A DNA stretch of 64,000 bases from Mycobacterium sp. ELW1 (GCF_008329905.1 NZ_CP032155.1:3162001-3226000), one strand, 5' to 3'; positions 23,333 to 32,429 are shown, counted from the stretch's first letter. Notes: generated from the sequence alone by a model not told the origin. Numbers and translations are program-made.

Positions 23333-25539
23333 CGCTGGTCCTCCGACACCTGCCAGATCGGTTGAGACGTATCACCGACCGTGACCGACCCCGCCTCGAC
23401 GAACGTCATCGTGTCTCGCAGGGCTTCATAGACCTTGGCGGTGACAAAGATGCCCGGACGCGGTGAACCATCCTTGACCTGATGTGCCAGGTTCACCGCG
23501 TCGCCCCACATGTCATAGACGAGCGATGGGCTGCCCATGAGGCCGCTACCCACATCTCCACTGTCGATTCCGGCCCGCAGTTGCAAGGCGATGCCCGCAT
23601 CAGAATTGAACCGTTCGACGATCCGCACGCATTCGACCGCGAAATCCACGGTACGTCGGACGTTGTCGAGTCGGGGCACTGTCAGCCCACAGCTCGCCAG
23701 ATAACCGTTGCGTACGGTGTGGACGCTCTCGATGCCCAAGTCGGTTGCGGCGGCTTCGATCTGACGCATCAACTCATTGCCCAGCGCCAGGTAGTCGCCG
23801 GGGCTCATCTCGGCCTGCAGGCGGTCGATGCCGAGCAGGTCGGCGAAAATGACGGTGACATTGTGGTGTTCGCTGGCGATCGTCTCTTCGCCTTGCCGGA
23901 ACCGTTCGACTACGGCGTCCGGCATCAGGGACCGGAGCAATTCGTCGTTTTGCTGCCGCTGCTCTTTGAGGAGATCATCTTTGACGGTCAGACTTCGACT
24001 CATATCGTTGAACGCCCGCGTCAAGTCACCGAGTTCGTCTCGCGTTTCCACGGGGATGGCGACCAGATAGTCACCCGCAGCGATACGTTGTGCCCCGGCC
24101 TCCAGCCGGCGGATCGGACGCACGAACACCTGCGCGAGGTAGGCCGCCAGGACGCAGACGATGAAGATCATCCCGACGGTGCTGAGGACCATCGTGCGGG
24201 TGAACGAGGATTCTTTGGCGAAAGCCTCGGCCACGTCCACCTTGGCGATGATTGACCACTGCAGTCCCGAATTGTGATCGGGCAGAGGGGCATAGGACTG
24301 GAGAGCTCGGTTGCCCAGATAGTCGCTGGACACCAGCGTGCCGGTCTCGCCCCGCCGCGCGTTGGATGTGGCTTGGGATACGTCGGGCTGCACCAACGTG
24401 GTGCCGCCGAGCAGAATCGCCTTGTCGGCGACTTCAGCGGGTGTACCCGCCGCAGTCACCTCGCGCTTGTACCGCTGCGGGTCCTCGACGAACACTCGCG
24501 AGTCCGACCGCATCAGTCCATCGGGTCCGACGAGAAAAGTCTCTCCAGTGGCGCCGAGGCCGGCATCCTTCCACTGTCGGTCGAAGGTCATGAGCTGGTT
24601 GATCTTCGAGATGGGGAACTGCAAAGCGAGCACGCCTTCGGTTCTGCCGTTCGGCGCGATCGGGGCGACCATCCACGCGGTGGGCTGCATCTGAGCCGGC
24701 TGATAGAACTCGAAATCGGTAAGGCCGACATAGTCGACGGTGTTGGCCGACATCGCCTTGAGATAGGCGCCATGCAGTTTCGAGCCGGCGTAGGGCCCGG
24801 TGATGATGTTGGTGCCGAGGTCGACACCCTTATATGCGCTGTAGACGACGTTGCCGCGCGCATCGAGGAGTAAGGCGTCCTGGAAACCGAACCGGGTGGC
24901 GATCTGCCGGAAGAAATCCTGGTACCGCGCGTTTGCGGCCGACCACTGGCTCCCGTCACCGGCGTCGCCCATGGCGATTGCCGCGTCGTCGGTGGGTAGC
25001 CGCGCTGTGTAGTTGGCTTGCAGATATCGCTGGGCGGGGGCTGTGGGCAACAAGGCGGCCGCATCCAACTGGGTGCCGCTCTGCTGTTCGGTTTGCTTGA
25101 TGAAGGTGTCGTAGTAGGCGAGCACTCCCTGCCACTGCGCCGGGCTGATCGCTACGTTGTCGAGCTGATTGAACCCGGCGGTGAACGCCGCAAGCGCGTC
25201 CGATGTGCTCGTGCCATGGCTGTAGATGACCAGCGAATTCTTGAGATCCTGGAACTGGCCCTCGAGGGCACGGGACTGCGCCTCCCGGATTTCGATCAAC
25301 CGGCTGAACACAGCAGTGCGGAGCGACGTGCGGCCGACCTCGAAAGCGATCGCGCCGACGACCGCTGCGGCCAGCATCGTGCACAGCACGAGCATCAAGA
25401 TCAGCTTGGACTGGATGCTGACCCGCGCGAGCAGCCGATCGCGGCGGAACCGCTCCAGCAGCCCGCGCTTGCCAGGGCCGGGATCCGGCGTCGGCACGGG
25501 TTGCGACGCGCTCTGCTCAGTCACTTGCGACATCGGCAC
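23329..25539 (-). CDS. Receptor-type class III nucleotide cyclase with degenerate active site
   Basis: A 736-residue membrane protein like Rv2435c. TM1 is at about 45-70; a roughly 330-residue extracytoplasmic dCache-like sensor (FFRQIATRFGFQDALLLDARGNVVYSAYKG) follows; TM2 at about 450-475, a HAMP domain (RPIRRLEAGAQRIAAGDYLVAIPVETRDELGDLTRAFNDMS) and the cyclase fold from about 570. The first metal Asp is kept (VTVIFADLLG). The lysine/second-metal segment, normally K-T-x-G-D, reads VHTVRNGY, and V-N-x-A-x-R reads VNLAHQ. The Lys, second Asp and transition-state Arg are therefore missing. It may be weakly active, regulatory, or use another nucleotide. Operon with MscS-CNBD and LhgO. Confidence 0.88.
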   Translation of the reverse strand: MPMSQVTEQSASQPVPTPDPGPGKRGLLERFRRDRLLARVSIQSKLILMLVLCTMLAAAVVGAIAFEVGRTSLRTAVFSRLIEIREAQSRALEGQFQDLKNSLVIYSHGTSTSDALAAFTAGFNQLDNVAISPAQWQGVLAYYDTFIKQTEQQSGTQLDAAALLPTAPAQRYLQANYTARLPTDDAAIAMGDAGDGSQWSAANARYQDFFRQIATRFGFQDALLLDARGNVVYSAYKGVDLGTNIITGPYAGSKLHGAYLKAMSANTVDYVGLTDFEFYQPAQMQPTAWMVAPIAPNGRTEGVLALQFPISKINQLMTFDRQWKDAGLGATGETFLVGPDGLMRSDSRVFVEDPQRYKREVTAAGTPAEVADKAILLGGTTLVQPDVSQATSNARRGETGTLVSSDYLGNRALQSYAPLPDHNSGLQWSIIAKVDVAEAFAKESSFTRTMVLSTVGMIFIVCVLAAYLAQVFVRPIRRLEAGAQRIAAGDYLVAIPVETRDELGDLTRAFNDMSRSLTVKDDLLKEQRQQNDELLRSLMPDAVVERFRQGEETIASEHHNVTVIFADLLGIDRLQAEMSPGDYLALGNELMRQIEAAATDLGIESVHTVRNGYLASCGLTVPRLDNVRRTVDFAVECVRIVERFNSDAGIALQLRAGIDSGDVGSGLMGSPSLVYDMWGDAVNLAHQVKDGSPRPGIFVTAKVYEALRDTMTFVEAGSVTVGDTSQPIWQVSEDQR

Positions 25540-25617
25540 CCTTTCGCGGTCACCCCGCAGCTAACCGGTCCCGGTGCAGATTAGCAGGATGATGTGGCAA
25601 ATGAGGCCTACGAGACT

Positions 25618-25629
25618 GCTGATATCAGC
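25618..25629. promoter_or_regulatory. Palindrome GCTGATATCAGC before the HsaD-like gene
   Basis: A perfect 12-bp palindrome 70 bp upstream of the chosen GTG start, in the gap between the divergent cyclase operon and the hydrolase. Possible operator; no binding protein is assigned. Confidence 0.35.
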
Positions 25630-25698
25630 CCGAGCTACGGCCCGGCCAGCGGTACACCTGGTTGCCACACCCCCGGGCCCGATGGTCGGATAGCACCC

Positions 25699-26553
25699 GT
25701 GGACACGACTTACGAAGGCACCAAGCGCGAGATCGCCACCGAGAAGGGCGTTCTGCGCTACCACGAGGCCGGTGAGGGCCCCACCCTGTTGCTGCTGCAC
25801 GGATCCGGGCCGGGAGTCACCGGCTGGCGCAACTTCCGCGGCAACCTGGCGTTCTTCGCCGAGCGCTATCGGTGCCTGGTGCTGGAGTTCCCCGGATTCG
25901 GGGTCAGCGACGACTTCGGCGGCCATCCCATGCTGGATGCGCAGGCGGCGGTGCCCGCGTTCGTCGACGCGCTCGGCCTGGACAAGGTCGACGTCATCGG
26001 GAACTCGATGGGCGGCGGCGTCGGCATCAACTTCGCGATCAATCATCGCGACCGGATCGGCAAGCTGGTCACCATCGGCGGTATCGGGACCAATATCTTC
26101 AGCTCGGGCCCGAGCGAGGGAATTCGGCTGCTCCAGGAGTTCACCGAGGATCCCACCCGCCAGCGGCTCATCGACTGGCTCAACTCCATGGTCTACGACC
26201 CGGCACTGGTCACCGAGCAACTCATCGAGGAGCGCTTCGCACTGGCCACCGATCCCGAGACCCTCGAGAGTGCGCGGCGGATGTACGGCAAGGCGGCGTT
26301 CGCGGCCATGACGAAGATGATGCGCAACGCCGACTTCCCACTGCCGTGGGCCATCATGCACAAAGTCAAGGCGCCCACTCTGCTGACGTGGGGTCGCGAC
26401 GATCGGGTCAGCCCGTTGGACATGGCGCTGATTCCGATGCGCACCATCGCCAACGCCGAGCTGCACGTGTTCCCCAACTGCGGGCACTGGGTGATGATCG
26501 AGGCCAAGCAGGCGTTCGAAACCACCGTGATGAGCTTCCTGCAGCGGGACTAG
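25699..26553 (+). CDS. HsaD/BphD-like meta-cleavage product hydrolase
   Basis: A 284-residue alpha/beta hydrolase for C-C hydrolysis of the vinylogous acid formed by extradiol ring cleavage. Oxyanion region LLLHGSGPGVTGWRNF, nucleophile elbow GNSMGGG (Ser103), acid WGRDDRV (Asp235) and base CGHW (His263) are in place. INLF-like, MVYDPALVTEQLIEERFALATDPETL and ending VMSFLQ closely follow the HsaD pattern. It is the only such hydrolase in the window although two extradiol dioxygenases are present. The GTG at 25699 starts homology; a GTG at 25594 would add 35 unconserved residues. Its stop shares the bases CTAG with the convergent BVMO gene. Confidence 0.88.
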   Translation: MDTTYEGTKREIATEKGVLRYHEAGEGPTLLLLHGSGPGVTGWRNFRGNLAFFAERYRCLVLEFPGFGVSDDFGGHPMLDAQAAVPAFVDALGLDKVDVIGNSMGGGVGINFAINHRDRIGKLVTIGGIGTNIFSSGPSEGIRLLQEFTEDPTRQRLIDWLNSMVYDPALVTEQLIEERFALATDPETLESARRMYGKAAFAAMTKMMRNADFPLPWAIMHKVKAPTLLTWGRDDRVSPLDMALIPMRTIANAELHVFPNCGHWVMIEAKQAFETTVMSFLQRD

Positions 26554-28157
26554 CTCATCCTGATCAGGTCGAAACCCCGGTATCCGTCGGCGGCGACCTC
26601 GGCGCAGATCTCGTTGTAGGTCCCGAAGCCGCCGATGAAGAGCATGAAAACCCTTGGCTTACCGGGCACATTGGCACCCAGATACCACGAGTTGGCTTTC
26701 GGGAACAGCGTGGTCGCGGCGCGCTGGTCGAGCTCGGCGAGCCAGTTCTCAACCGCGTCCGGGCGCGCCTCGATGCCGGCGTACCCATGCTCATCGAGAT
26801 AGCCGATGGCCGTGGCGATCCAATCCACGTGCGCCTCGGCGTGCAGGACCATGTTCGCCAGCACGGCCGGCGCTCCCGGGCCGGTCACGACGAACAGGTT
26901 GGGGAATCCGTCGTCGCCCAGACCGAGGTAGCTGCGGGGGCCGTCTGCCCAGTCGTCGCGCAGGAGTTCTCCCCCGCGCCCGACGATGTCGATTTTGCCC
27001 AAAGCCCCGGTGAGCGCGTCGAATCCGGTGGCGAACACAATCGCGTCGAGGTCAACATGCTCCGCGGAGGTGGTGATGCCGGTGTGATCGACCGACACGA
27101 TCGGGGTGCGGCGGACGCTGATCAACGTCACGTTCGGCCGGTTGAAGGTCTGAAAGTAGTTGGAGTCGGTGCAGATTCGCTTGGTCCCGATCGGATGGTC
27201 GTCGGGTATCAACAGGTCGGCGACTGCCGGGTCGTCGATGACCGTGCGGACCTTCTCCTCCCAGAACTTTCTCGCCTCGTCGTTGGCGGCCTGGTCGGTG
27301 AGCTGATCGGGGAACGTCTTGGAGAACAGCACTCCCCCGAGGCGCCAACGCTTCTCGAACGCTTCCCGCCGCTCTTCGGCCGACGCCTCCATCGTGGGTG
27401 TAGTCGTGCCGACATAGGGCGAGCCGCCGCCGCTTCGCATCGAGAGCCGCCGGCGCTCGGCATAGTTCGCCTTGACCTCGGCCACCTGTGCGGCGGTCAA
27501 CGCGGAGTTGCCTGCCGGGATGCTGTAGTTGGGGGTGCGCTGGAAGACATAGAGATGCGCAGCCTGTTCGGCGAAGATCGGGATCGATTGAATACCTGAG
27601 GAACCCGTGCCGATGACCGCGACACGTTTGCCAGTGAAATCCACGCCCTCGTGCGGCCAGTGCGCGGTGTGGTAGATCTCCCCGCCGAAGGTGTCCAGCC
27701 CGTCGAACGCCGGCGTGATGGCCGCCGACAATGCTCCGGTCGCCATCACCACGAACCTGGCGGTGGTCACCCGGCCGTCCTCGGTCGTCACCGACCAGCG
27801 CAACGTGCTTTCGTCGAGTACCGCTGAGGTCACCCGCGTGTCGAAGGTGATGTCCCGACGAAGGTCGAGCGTGTCGGCCACCCAGTTCAGGTAGCCCAGG
27901 ATCTCGGCTTGGGTGGCGTATTTCTCGGTCCACGTCCATTCCTGCTGCAGCTCGTCGGAGAAGGAATAGCTGTAGTCGACGCTCTCGACGTCACACCGGG
28001 CTCCGGGGTAACGGTTGAAATACCAGGTACCGCCCACCTCCGGCGCCGCTTCGAACACCCGGACCGACAGCCCCTGCCCGCGGAACTTGTGCAGCGCGTA
28101 CAGCCCGGCGAAACCGGCGCCGACCACGACCACGTCGAGTTCGTCTGCTGGGCTCAT
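26550..28157 (-). CDS. Baeyer-Villiger monooxygenase, PAMO/STMO-like, copy 1
   Basis: A 535-residue NADPH- and FAD-dependent type I BVMO inserting oxygen next to a ketone to give an ester or lactone. FAD fold at residue 8 (VVVVGAGFAGLYALHKF), RYPGARCDVES, the BVMO fingerprint FGGEIYHTAHWP at 157-168, and the NADPH fold VAVIGTGSSGIQSIP. The close relative at 38468 begins MSTGSKSHVDVVVVGAGFAG, which places this start at ATG 28157. There a TACTCT hexamer lies seven bases upstream; ATGs at 28187 and 28199 are in frame but less likely. The fold and RYPGAR segment resemble phenylacetone and steroid monooxygenases. Divergent from the HsaA-like operon. Confidence 0.9.
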   Translation of the reverse strand: MSPADELDVVVVGAGFAGLYALHKFRGQGLSVRVFEAAPEVGGTWYFNRYPGARCDVESVDYSYSFSDELQQEWTWTEKYATQAEILGYLNWVADTLDLRRDITFDTRVTSAVLDESTLRWSVTTEDGRVTTARFVVMATGALSAAITPAFDGLDTFGGEIYHTAHWPHEGVDFTGKRVAVIGTGSSGIQSIPIFAEQAAHLYVFQRTPNYSIPAGNSALTAAQVAEVKANYAERRRLSMRSGGGSPYVGTTTPTMEASAEERREAFEKRWRLGGVLFSKTFPDQLTDQAANDEARKFWEEKVRTVIDDPAVADLLIPDDHPIGTKRICTDSNYFQTFNRPNVTLISVRRTPIVSVDHTGITTSAEHVDLDAIVFATGFDALTGALGKIDIVGRGGELLRDDWADGPRSYLGLGDDGFPNLFVVTGPGAPAVLANMVLHAEAHVDWIATAIGYLDEHGYAGIEARPDAVENWLAELDQRAATTLFPKANSWYLGANVPGKPRVFMLFIGGFGTYNEICAEVAADGYRGFDLIRMS

Positions 28158-28164
28158 GTCCAGC

Positions 28165-28170
28165 AGAGTA
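28165..28170 (-). promoter_or_regulatory. -10 hexamer TACTCT for BVMO copy 1 (leaderless)
   Basis: On the minus strand TACTCT is followed by seven bases and ATG 28157. This supports a leaderless transcript and the shorter start. Confidence 0.5.
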
Positions 28171-28182
28171 GGTCCAAATTCT

Positions 28183-28212
28183 GACATTGCCCCGCTCATC
28201 GAGACATTGCCC
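28183..28212. promoter_or_regulatory. Direct repeat GACATTGCCC, two copies 20 bp apart
   Basis: Copies at 28183-28192 and 28203-28212, on the same face of the helix (two turns apart), in the divergent promoter of BVMO copy 1 and the HsaA-like operon. Likely binding site of a dimeric or tandem regulator; the corresponding region of copy 2 lacks it. Confidence 0.5.
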
Positions 28213-28273
28213 GGTACCGACCGTCGCGCGGGTTCAGGATGACACCAACAGCTCAGACCTGGACTAAGGATGC

Positions 28274-29458
28274 ATGATGACCGCTTCGGTGCTCGACAAG
28301 ACGATGGAGCTCGCCGACCAGCTGCGTGAGCAGGCCGTAGAGGCCGAGAAGATCGGCCAACTCACCGACGTCACCGTCAAGGCGATGAAGGAGGCCGGCC
28401 ACATCCGGCTGCTTCAGCCGGCCAAGTACGGCGGCTTGGAAGTGCATCCGCGGGAGTTCGCCGAGACCGTGATGGCGATTGCCGCACTCGACCCGGCCGC
28501 CGGCTGGATCAACGGCGTTGTGGGCGTGCATCCCTACCAGCTGGCCTACGCCGACCCGCGGGTCGCCGAGGAGATCTGGGCCGACGACGTCGACACCTGG
28601 GTGGCTTCGCCCTACGCACCGCAGGGCATCGCCCGGCCGGTCGACGGCGGGTACATCTTCAACGGGCGCTGGCAGTTCAGCTCCGGAACCGACCACTGCG
28701 ACTGGATCTTCCTGGGCGCCATCAAGAGCGACGCCGACGGCAAGGTGCAGATGCCGCCGCAGATGCTGCACATGATCCTGCCCCGCAAGGACTACACCAT
28801 CGTCGAGGACTCCTGGGATGTGGTGGGGCTGCGCGGCACCGGCTCCAAAGACGTCATCGTCAAGGACGCCTTCGTACCCGAATACCGGGTGATGGATGCG
28901 TTCAAGGTCATGGACGGCACCGCCCAGCGGGAAGCCGGGATGACCGACACCCTCTACCTGATGCCGTGGTCGACGATGTTCCCGCTGGGCATCTCCTCGG
29001 CCACCATCGGTATCTGCGAAGGCGCACTCGCCGCACATCTGGACTACCAGCGTGAGCGGGTCAGCGCGGCAGGCACCGCCATCAAAGACGACCCCTACGT
29101 GATGTATGCGATCGGCGAGGCCGCCGCCGACATCAACGCCGCCCGCCAGGAGATCCTCGCCAACGTCGACCGGATCTACGACATGGTGGACTCCGGCAAG
29201 GAGGTCTCGTTCGAGGACCGCGCCGCCGGGCGGCGCACCCAGGTGCGCGCGGTGTGGCGTGCGGTCAGCGCCGTCGACGAGATCTTTGCCCGCTCCGGCG
29301 GCAACGCCATGCGGATGGACAAGCCGCTGCAGCGCTACTGGCGCGATGCCCACACCGGAATGGCCCACGCCATCCACGTGCCGGGCACCGTGTACCACGC
29401 GTCGGCTCTGAGCTCGTTCGGTGTCGAGCCGCAGGGCCCGCTCCGGGCGATGATCTGA
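28274..29458 (+). CDS. HsaA-like flavin-dependent monooxygenase, copy 1
   Basis: A 394-residue acyl-CoA-dehydrogenase-fold, reduced-flavin-dependent hydroxylase of the HsaA/HpaH type, expected to hydroxylate a phenol ortho to its OH to give a catechol. Seen: IRLLQPAKYGGLEVHPREFAETVMAIAALDPAAGWINGVVGVHPYQ, typical of the group, then FNGRWQFSSGTDHCDW, WDVVGLRGTGSKDV and YWRDAHTGMAHAIHVPG near the end. Such enzymes need a separate flavin reductase (HsaB); none is in the window. ATG 28274 follows AAGGATGC. Fourteen bases separate it from the dioxygenase. The paralogue at 40644 has the same length with no gaps. Confidence 0.88.
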   Translation: MMTASVLDKTMELADQLREQAVEAEKIGQLTDVTVKAMKEAGHIRLLQPAKYGGLEVHPREFAETVMAIAALDPAAGWINGVVGVHPYQLAYADPRVAEEIWADDVDTWVASPYAPQGIARPVDGGYIFNGRWQFSSGTDHCDWIFLGAIKSDADGKVQMPPQMLHMILPRKDYTIVEDSWDVVGLRGTGSKDVIVKDAFVPEYRVMDAFKVMDGTAQREAGMTDTLYLMPWSTMFPLGISSATIGICEGALAAHLDYQRERVSAAGTAIKDDPYVMYAIGEAAADINAARQEILANVDRIYDMVDSGKEVSFEDRAAGRRTQVRAVWRAVSAVDEIFARSGGNAMRMDKPLQRYWRDAHTGMAHAIHVPGTVYHASALSSFGVEPQGPLRAMI

Positions 29459-29471
29459 CCGGAGCGCACCC

Positions 29472-30380
29472 GTGAGCCTCCTGAAGAGCCTCGGCTACGT
29501 CACCATCCAGACCGCCGACATCGATCGGTGGCGCCAATTCGCCTTCGGCGTGCTGGGATTCGCCGAAGGGAAGGGGCCCGATCCGTCCGCGCTGTACCTG
29601 CGCATGGACGAACGGGCGGCGCGGATCATCGTGGTGCCCGGCGACGGTGATCGGATCTCCACGGTCGGCTGGGAGGTCCGCGACCACGCCGCGCTGGAGC
29701 AGGTGAAAGAGGTCCTCGACCGCGCCGGGGTCGGCTATACCCAGCTGACGCAGTCCGAGGCCGACGACCGCCGAGTCGAGGAGGTCGTGGCGTTCGACGA
29801 CCCGGCGGGCACCCACCTGGAGGTCTTCCACGGCGCGGTGCTGGATCACAGCCCGGTGGTCACCCCGTTCGGTGCGCGATTCGTCACCGGCGACCAAGGA
29901 TTGGGCCACGTCGTGCTGCCGGCGCTCGACGCACCCGGCCTGTTCGACTTCTACACCCAGGTCCTGGGCTTCGTGTCCCGCGGTGCATACCGGGTGCCGC
30001 TGCCCAAGGAGTTCGGCCCGATCCGGATCCGCTTCCTCGGCATCAACGAACGCCATCACAGCTTGGCGATCGCCCCGGCGATGCACCAGCGCGATCCCGG
30101 CCTGATCCACATGATGGTGGAGGTCGACACCCTCGACGCGGTCGGAGAGGCGCTGGACCGCATCGCCGCGCAGGAGTTCCAACTGTCGTCCACACTCGGT
30201 CGGCACACCAACGACAAGATGGTGTCGTTCTACGTCCGCGCTCCCGGCGACTGGGATATCGAGTTCGGCACCGGCGGCGTACGAATCGACGAAAACCATT
30301 ACACCGCCGAGGAAATCACGGCGGACAGCTACTGGGGTCACAAGTGGGTCGGCGACCTGCCCGCCGCCATGCGGCCCTGA
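29472..30380 (+). CDS. Type I extradiol dioxygenase (HsaC/BphC-like), copy 1
   Basis: A 302-residue two-domain VOC dioxygenase cleaving a catechol next to its hydroxyls. The C-terminal domain holds the Fe(II) ligands His146 (GLGHVVLP), His213 (LIHMMVEV) and Glu264 (WDIEFGT), and the acid-base residues His195 and Tyr254. The N-terminal domain (1-135) is the usual degenerate half. All catalytic residues are present, so it should be active. GTG start 29472 behind GGAGCGCACC. One base separates its stop from the flavoprotein start. Expected product goes to the HsaD-like hydrolase at 25699. Confidence 0.9.
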   Translation: MSLLKSLGYVTIQTADIDRWRQFAFGVLGFAEGKGPDPSALYLRMDERAARIIVVPGDGDRISTVGWEVRDHAALEQVKEVLDRAGVGYTQLTQSEADDRRVEEVVAFDDPAGTHLEVFHGAVLDHSPVVTPFGARFVTGDQGLGHVVLPALDAPGLFDFYTQVLGFVSRGAYRVPLPKEFGPIRIRFLGINERHHSLAIAPAMHQRDPGLIHMMVEVDTLDAVGEALDRIAAQEFQLSSTLGRHTNDKMVSFYVRAPGDWDIEFGTGGVRIDENHYTAEEITADSYWGHKWVGDLPAAMRP

Positions 30381-30381
30381 C

Positions 30382-31839
30382 ATGACCGGCGTCCGCCCGG
30401 TTCCGGCAGCCTCGGTGACGACCTGGGACCACGAGGCCGACGTGGTTGTCGCCGGCTACGGTGTCGCCGGTGCGGCCGCGGCGGTCGAGGCTGCCGGTGC
30501 CGGTGCTGATGTCCTGGTGCTCGAACGAGCCGGCGCCTGGGGTGGGGCTGCCGCGCTGGCCGGCGGGTTCATCTACATGGGCGGCGGCACCGGGCTCCAA
30601 AAGGCCTGTGGCTTCGAGGATTCCGCCGAGAACATGGCGGCATTCCTGGATGCCGCCATGGGACCGGGTGCCGACCGCGAGCGCATCGCCGACTACTGCG
30701 AGGGCAGTGTCGCCCACTTCGAGTGGCTGGTGGCCTGCGGGGTGCCGTTCAAACCGGAGTTCTTCGGTGAGCCGGGGTGGGAACCGCTGGGCGACCAGGG
30801 ACTGATATACAGCGGCGGCGAGGACGCCTACCCCTTCAACACCGTCGCCGAGCCTGCGCCGCGCGGACATGTCCCGCAGATGCAGAACAAGAAGCAGGGC
30901 CAGGCCAGCGCCGGCTTCATGTTGATGAAGCCGTTGGTGCAGAGAGCGACGGACTTGGGTGTCCGCGCGCTCTACGACGTCCGCGTGCAGGCTCTCGTGG
31001 TCGAGTCCGACGGCCGCGTCGCCGGGATCACCGCACGCCAGTACGGCACCGAGGTCACCATCCGGGCCCGCCGTGGCGTGGTTCTGGGCACCGGCAGCTT
31101 CGCCTACAACGAGTCGATGATGGCCCGCTTCACACCCCGCATCGCCGGCAGGCCGGTGTCCGCGGTGGAACAGCATGACGGGCAAGGCATCCGGATGGCG
31201 CAAGCGCTCGGCGCGGACCTGGCCCATGTTGATGCCACCGAGGTCGCGTTCCTGGTCGATCCGCAACAGTTGGTGCGCGGCATCCTGGTCAATGCGCGCG
31301 GCCAGCGCTACGTCGCCGAAGACACCTATCCCGGCCGTGCCGGTCAGCTCACGCTCTATCACCAAGACGACACGGCATATCTCATCCTCGACGGGGATGC
31401 TCACGACGAGGCTGTGGCATCGCAGACACCGAAACTGATTCTGCGCAAGCCGAAATGGGTGTGCGAGACCGTGGCCGAGCTCGAGGCCGAACTCGGCCTG
31501 CCCTTCGGCAGCCTGCAGGACACAGTGGCGCGCTACAACGCTGCCGCCGCCCGCGGCGAGGATCCGTTGTTGCACAAGAAGGCGCGCTGGCTGCGGCCGA
31601 TCGGCAGCCCGGTCGGCGCTCTCGATCTGCGGCACGCCACCGGCGGGTTCCCGCTGGGCGGGTTGCGCACCAACCTCGACGCGCAAGTGCTGCATGTCAG
31701 TGGCGAGCCGATCCCCGGCCTGTACGCGGCCGGACGCTGCACCGCCGGCCTGGCGGCATGGGGGTACGCCAGCGGCATCTCGTTGGGAGACGGCAGTTTC
31801 TACGGCCGCCGGGCCGGACGCTCAGCCGCCCGCGGGTAG
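30382..31839 (+). CDS. KstD-like FAD-dependent dehydrogenase, copy 1
   Basis: A 485-residue flavoprotein of the fumarate reductase/3-ketosteroid dehydrogenase superfamily. FAD motif VVAGYGVAGAAAAVEAAGAGADVLVLERAG at residues 21-50 and C-terminal GLYAAGRCTAGLAAWGYASGISLGDGSFYGRRAG, where steroid dehydrogenases have the Y-P-G-A-G segment. That segment is replaced here, so the enzyme is not a plain Delta1-dehydrogenase; it may desaturate or reduce another ring intermediate. The true KstD is at 60709. It ends the three-gene operon with the HsaA- and HsaC-like genes. Confidence 0.82.
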   Translation: MTGVRPVPAASVTTWDHEADVVVAGYGVAGAAAAVEAAGAGADVLVLERAGAWGGAAALAGGFIYMGGGTGLQKACGFEDSAENMAAFLDAAMGPGADRERIADYCEGSVAHFEWLVACGVPFKPEFFGEPGWEPLGDQGLIYSGGEDAYPFNTVAEPAPRGHVPQMQNKKQGQASAGFMLMKPLVQRATDLGVRALYDVRVQALVVESDGRVAGITARQYGTEVTIRARRGVVLGTGSFAYNESMMARFTPRIAGRPVSAVEQHDGQGIRMAQALGADLAHVDATEVAFLVDPQQLVRGILVNARGQRYVAEDTYPGRAGQLTLYHQDDTAYLILDGDAHDEAVASQTPKLILRKPKWVCETVAELEAELGLPFGSLQDTVARYNAAAARGEDPLLHKKARWLRPIGSPVGALDLRHATGGFPLGGLRTNLDAQVLHVSGEPIPGLYAAGRCTAGLAAWGYASGISLGDGSFYGRRAGRSAARG

Positions 31840-31874
31840 GTATCGGTCGCCGAACTATCGAGGCGGGATGGCGA

Positions 31875-32267
31875 TTACGAGTCCCTCGTCAGTTGGCTGA
31901 CTCGTTGTGAGGAGACGTCGAGGAGTTCGGCGATGTCGCGAACAGGTACACCGTTGGCGATGAGCCAATGGGCAAACTCGCGGGCACTGGCGACCGATTC
32001 CCGCTCGAGCCGACGAGCTTGCTCACGTAGGTCACGGATCTTCTCTGCCATCGCCCCGATCTCACGAAACTCGGGCCGCTTCATGCGGATGCTGGCGATC
32101 TCGATGCTGATTTCGTAGAGAGGCACGTTCAGCTGAAGCGCCAGGTATTCGCGCGCCATCGCTTCTGCTTCTTTGAGTCGATGCACCTGGGTGGCACCGT
32201 GGACTTCGGGAATGCGGATCATCCACCAGCGACCGTCACGAACGATCTCAATTTTATATACTCGCAT
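31875..32267 (-). CDS. HicB-like protein with C-terminal helix-turn-helix
   Basis: A 130-residue protein. Residues 1-55 (YKIEIVRDGRWWMIRIPEVHGATQVHRLKEAEAMAREYLALQLNVP) have the HicB-like beta-alpha fold, a middle coiled helix (KIRDLREQARRLERE) follows, and residues 100-128 (IANGVPVRDIAELLDVSSQRVSQLTRD) form a helix-turn-helix. The layout suits an antitoxin or transcriptional regulator, but no HicA-type toxin is next to it. A shorter relative of the first domain is at 10006. It lies in the divergent gap with the TetR gene at 32530. Confidence 0.7.
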   Translation of the reverse strand: MRVYKIEIVRDGRWWMIRIPEVHGATQVHRLKEAEAMAREYLALQLNVPLYEISIEIASIRMKRPEFREIGAMAEKIRDLREQARRLERESVASAREFAHWLIANGVPVRDIAELLDVSSQRVSQLTRDS

Positions 32268-32429
32268 CAGTCTTCAATCTGGCCGCCACCCGTCCGTGAA
32301 GTGCGCCGACCACGCTCGTAGAGTCCGTCAAATAGGTTGCGGTAGAGCAATTTTAAAAATCGTGGATATCAGTTCAGGTTTCGTGGACACCATGGAATCC
32401 CCCTCTTTCCTCTGACGTCACGGCGACCT

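Noticed and set aside
25594..25698. Longer N-terminus for the HsaD-like hydrolase from GTG 25594
   Set aside because: The added 35 residues have no similarity to the family and would span the GCTGATATCAGC palindrome.
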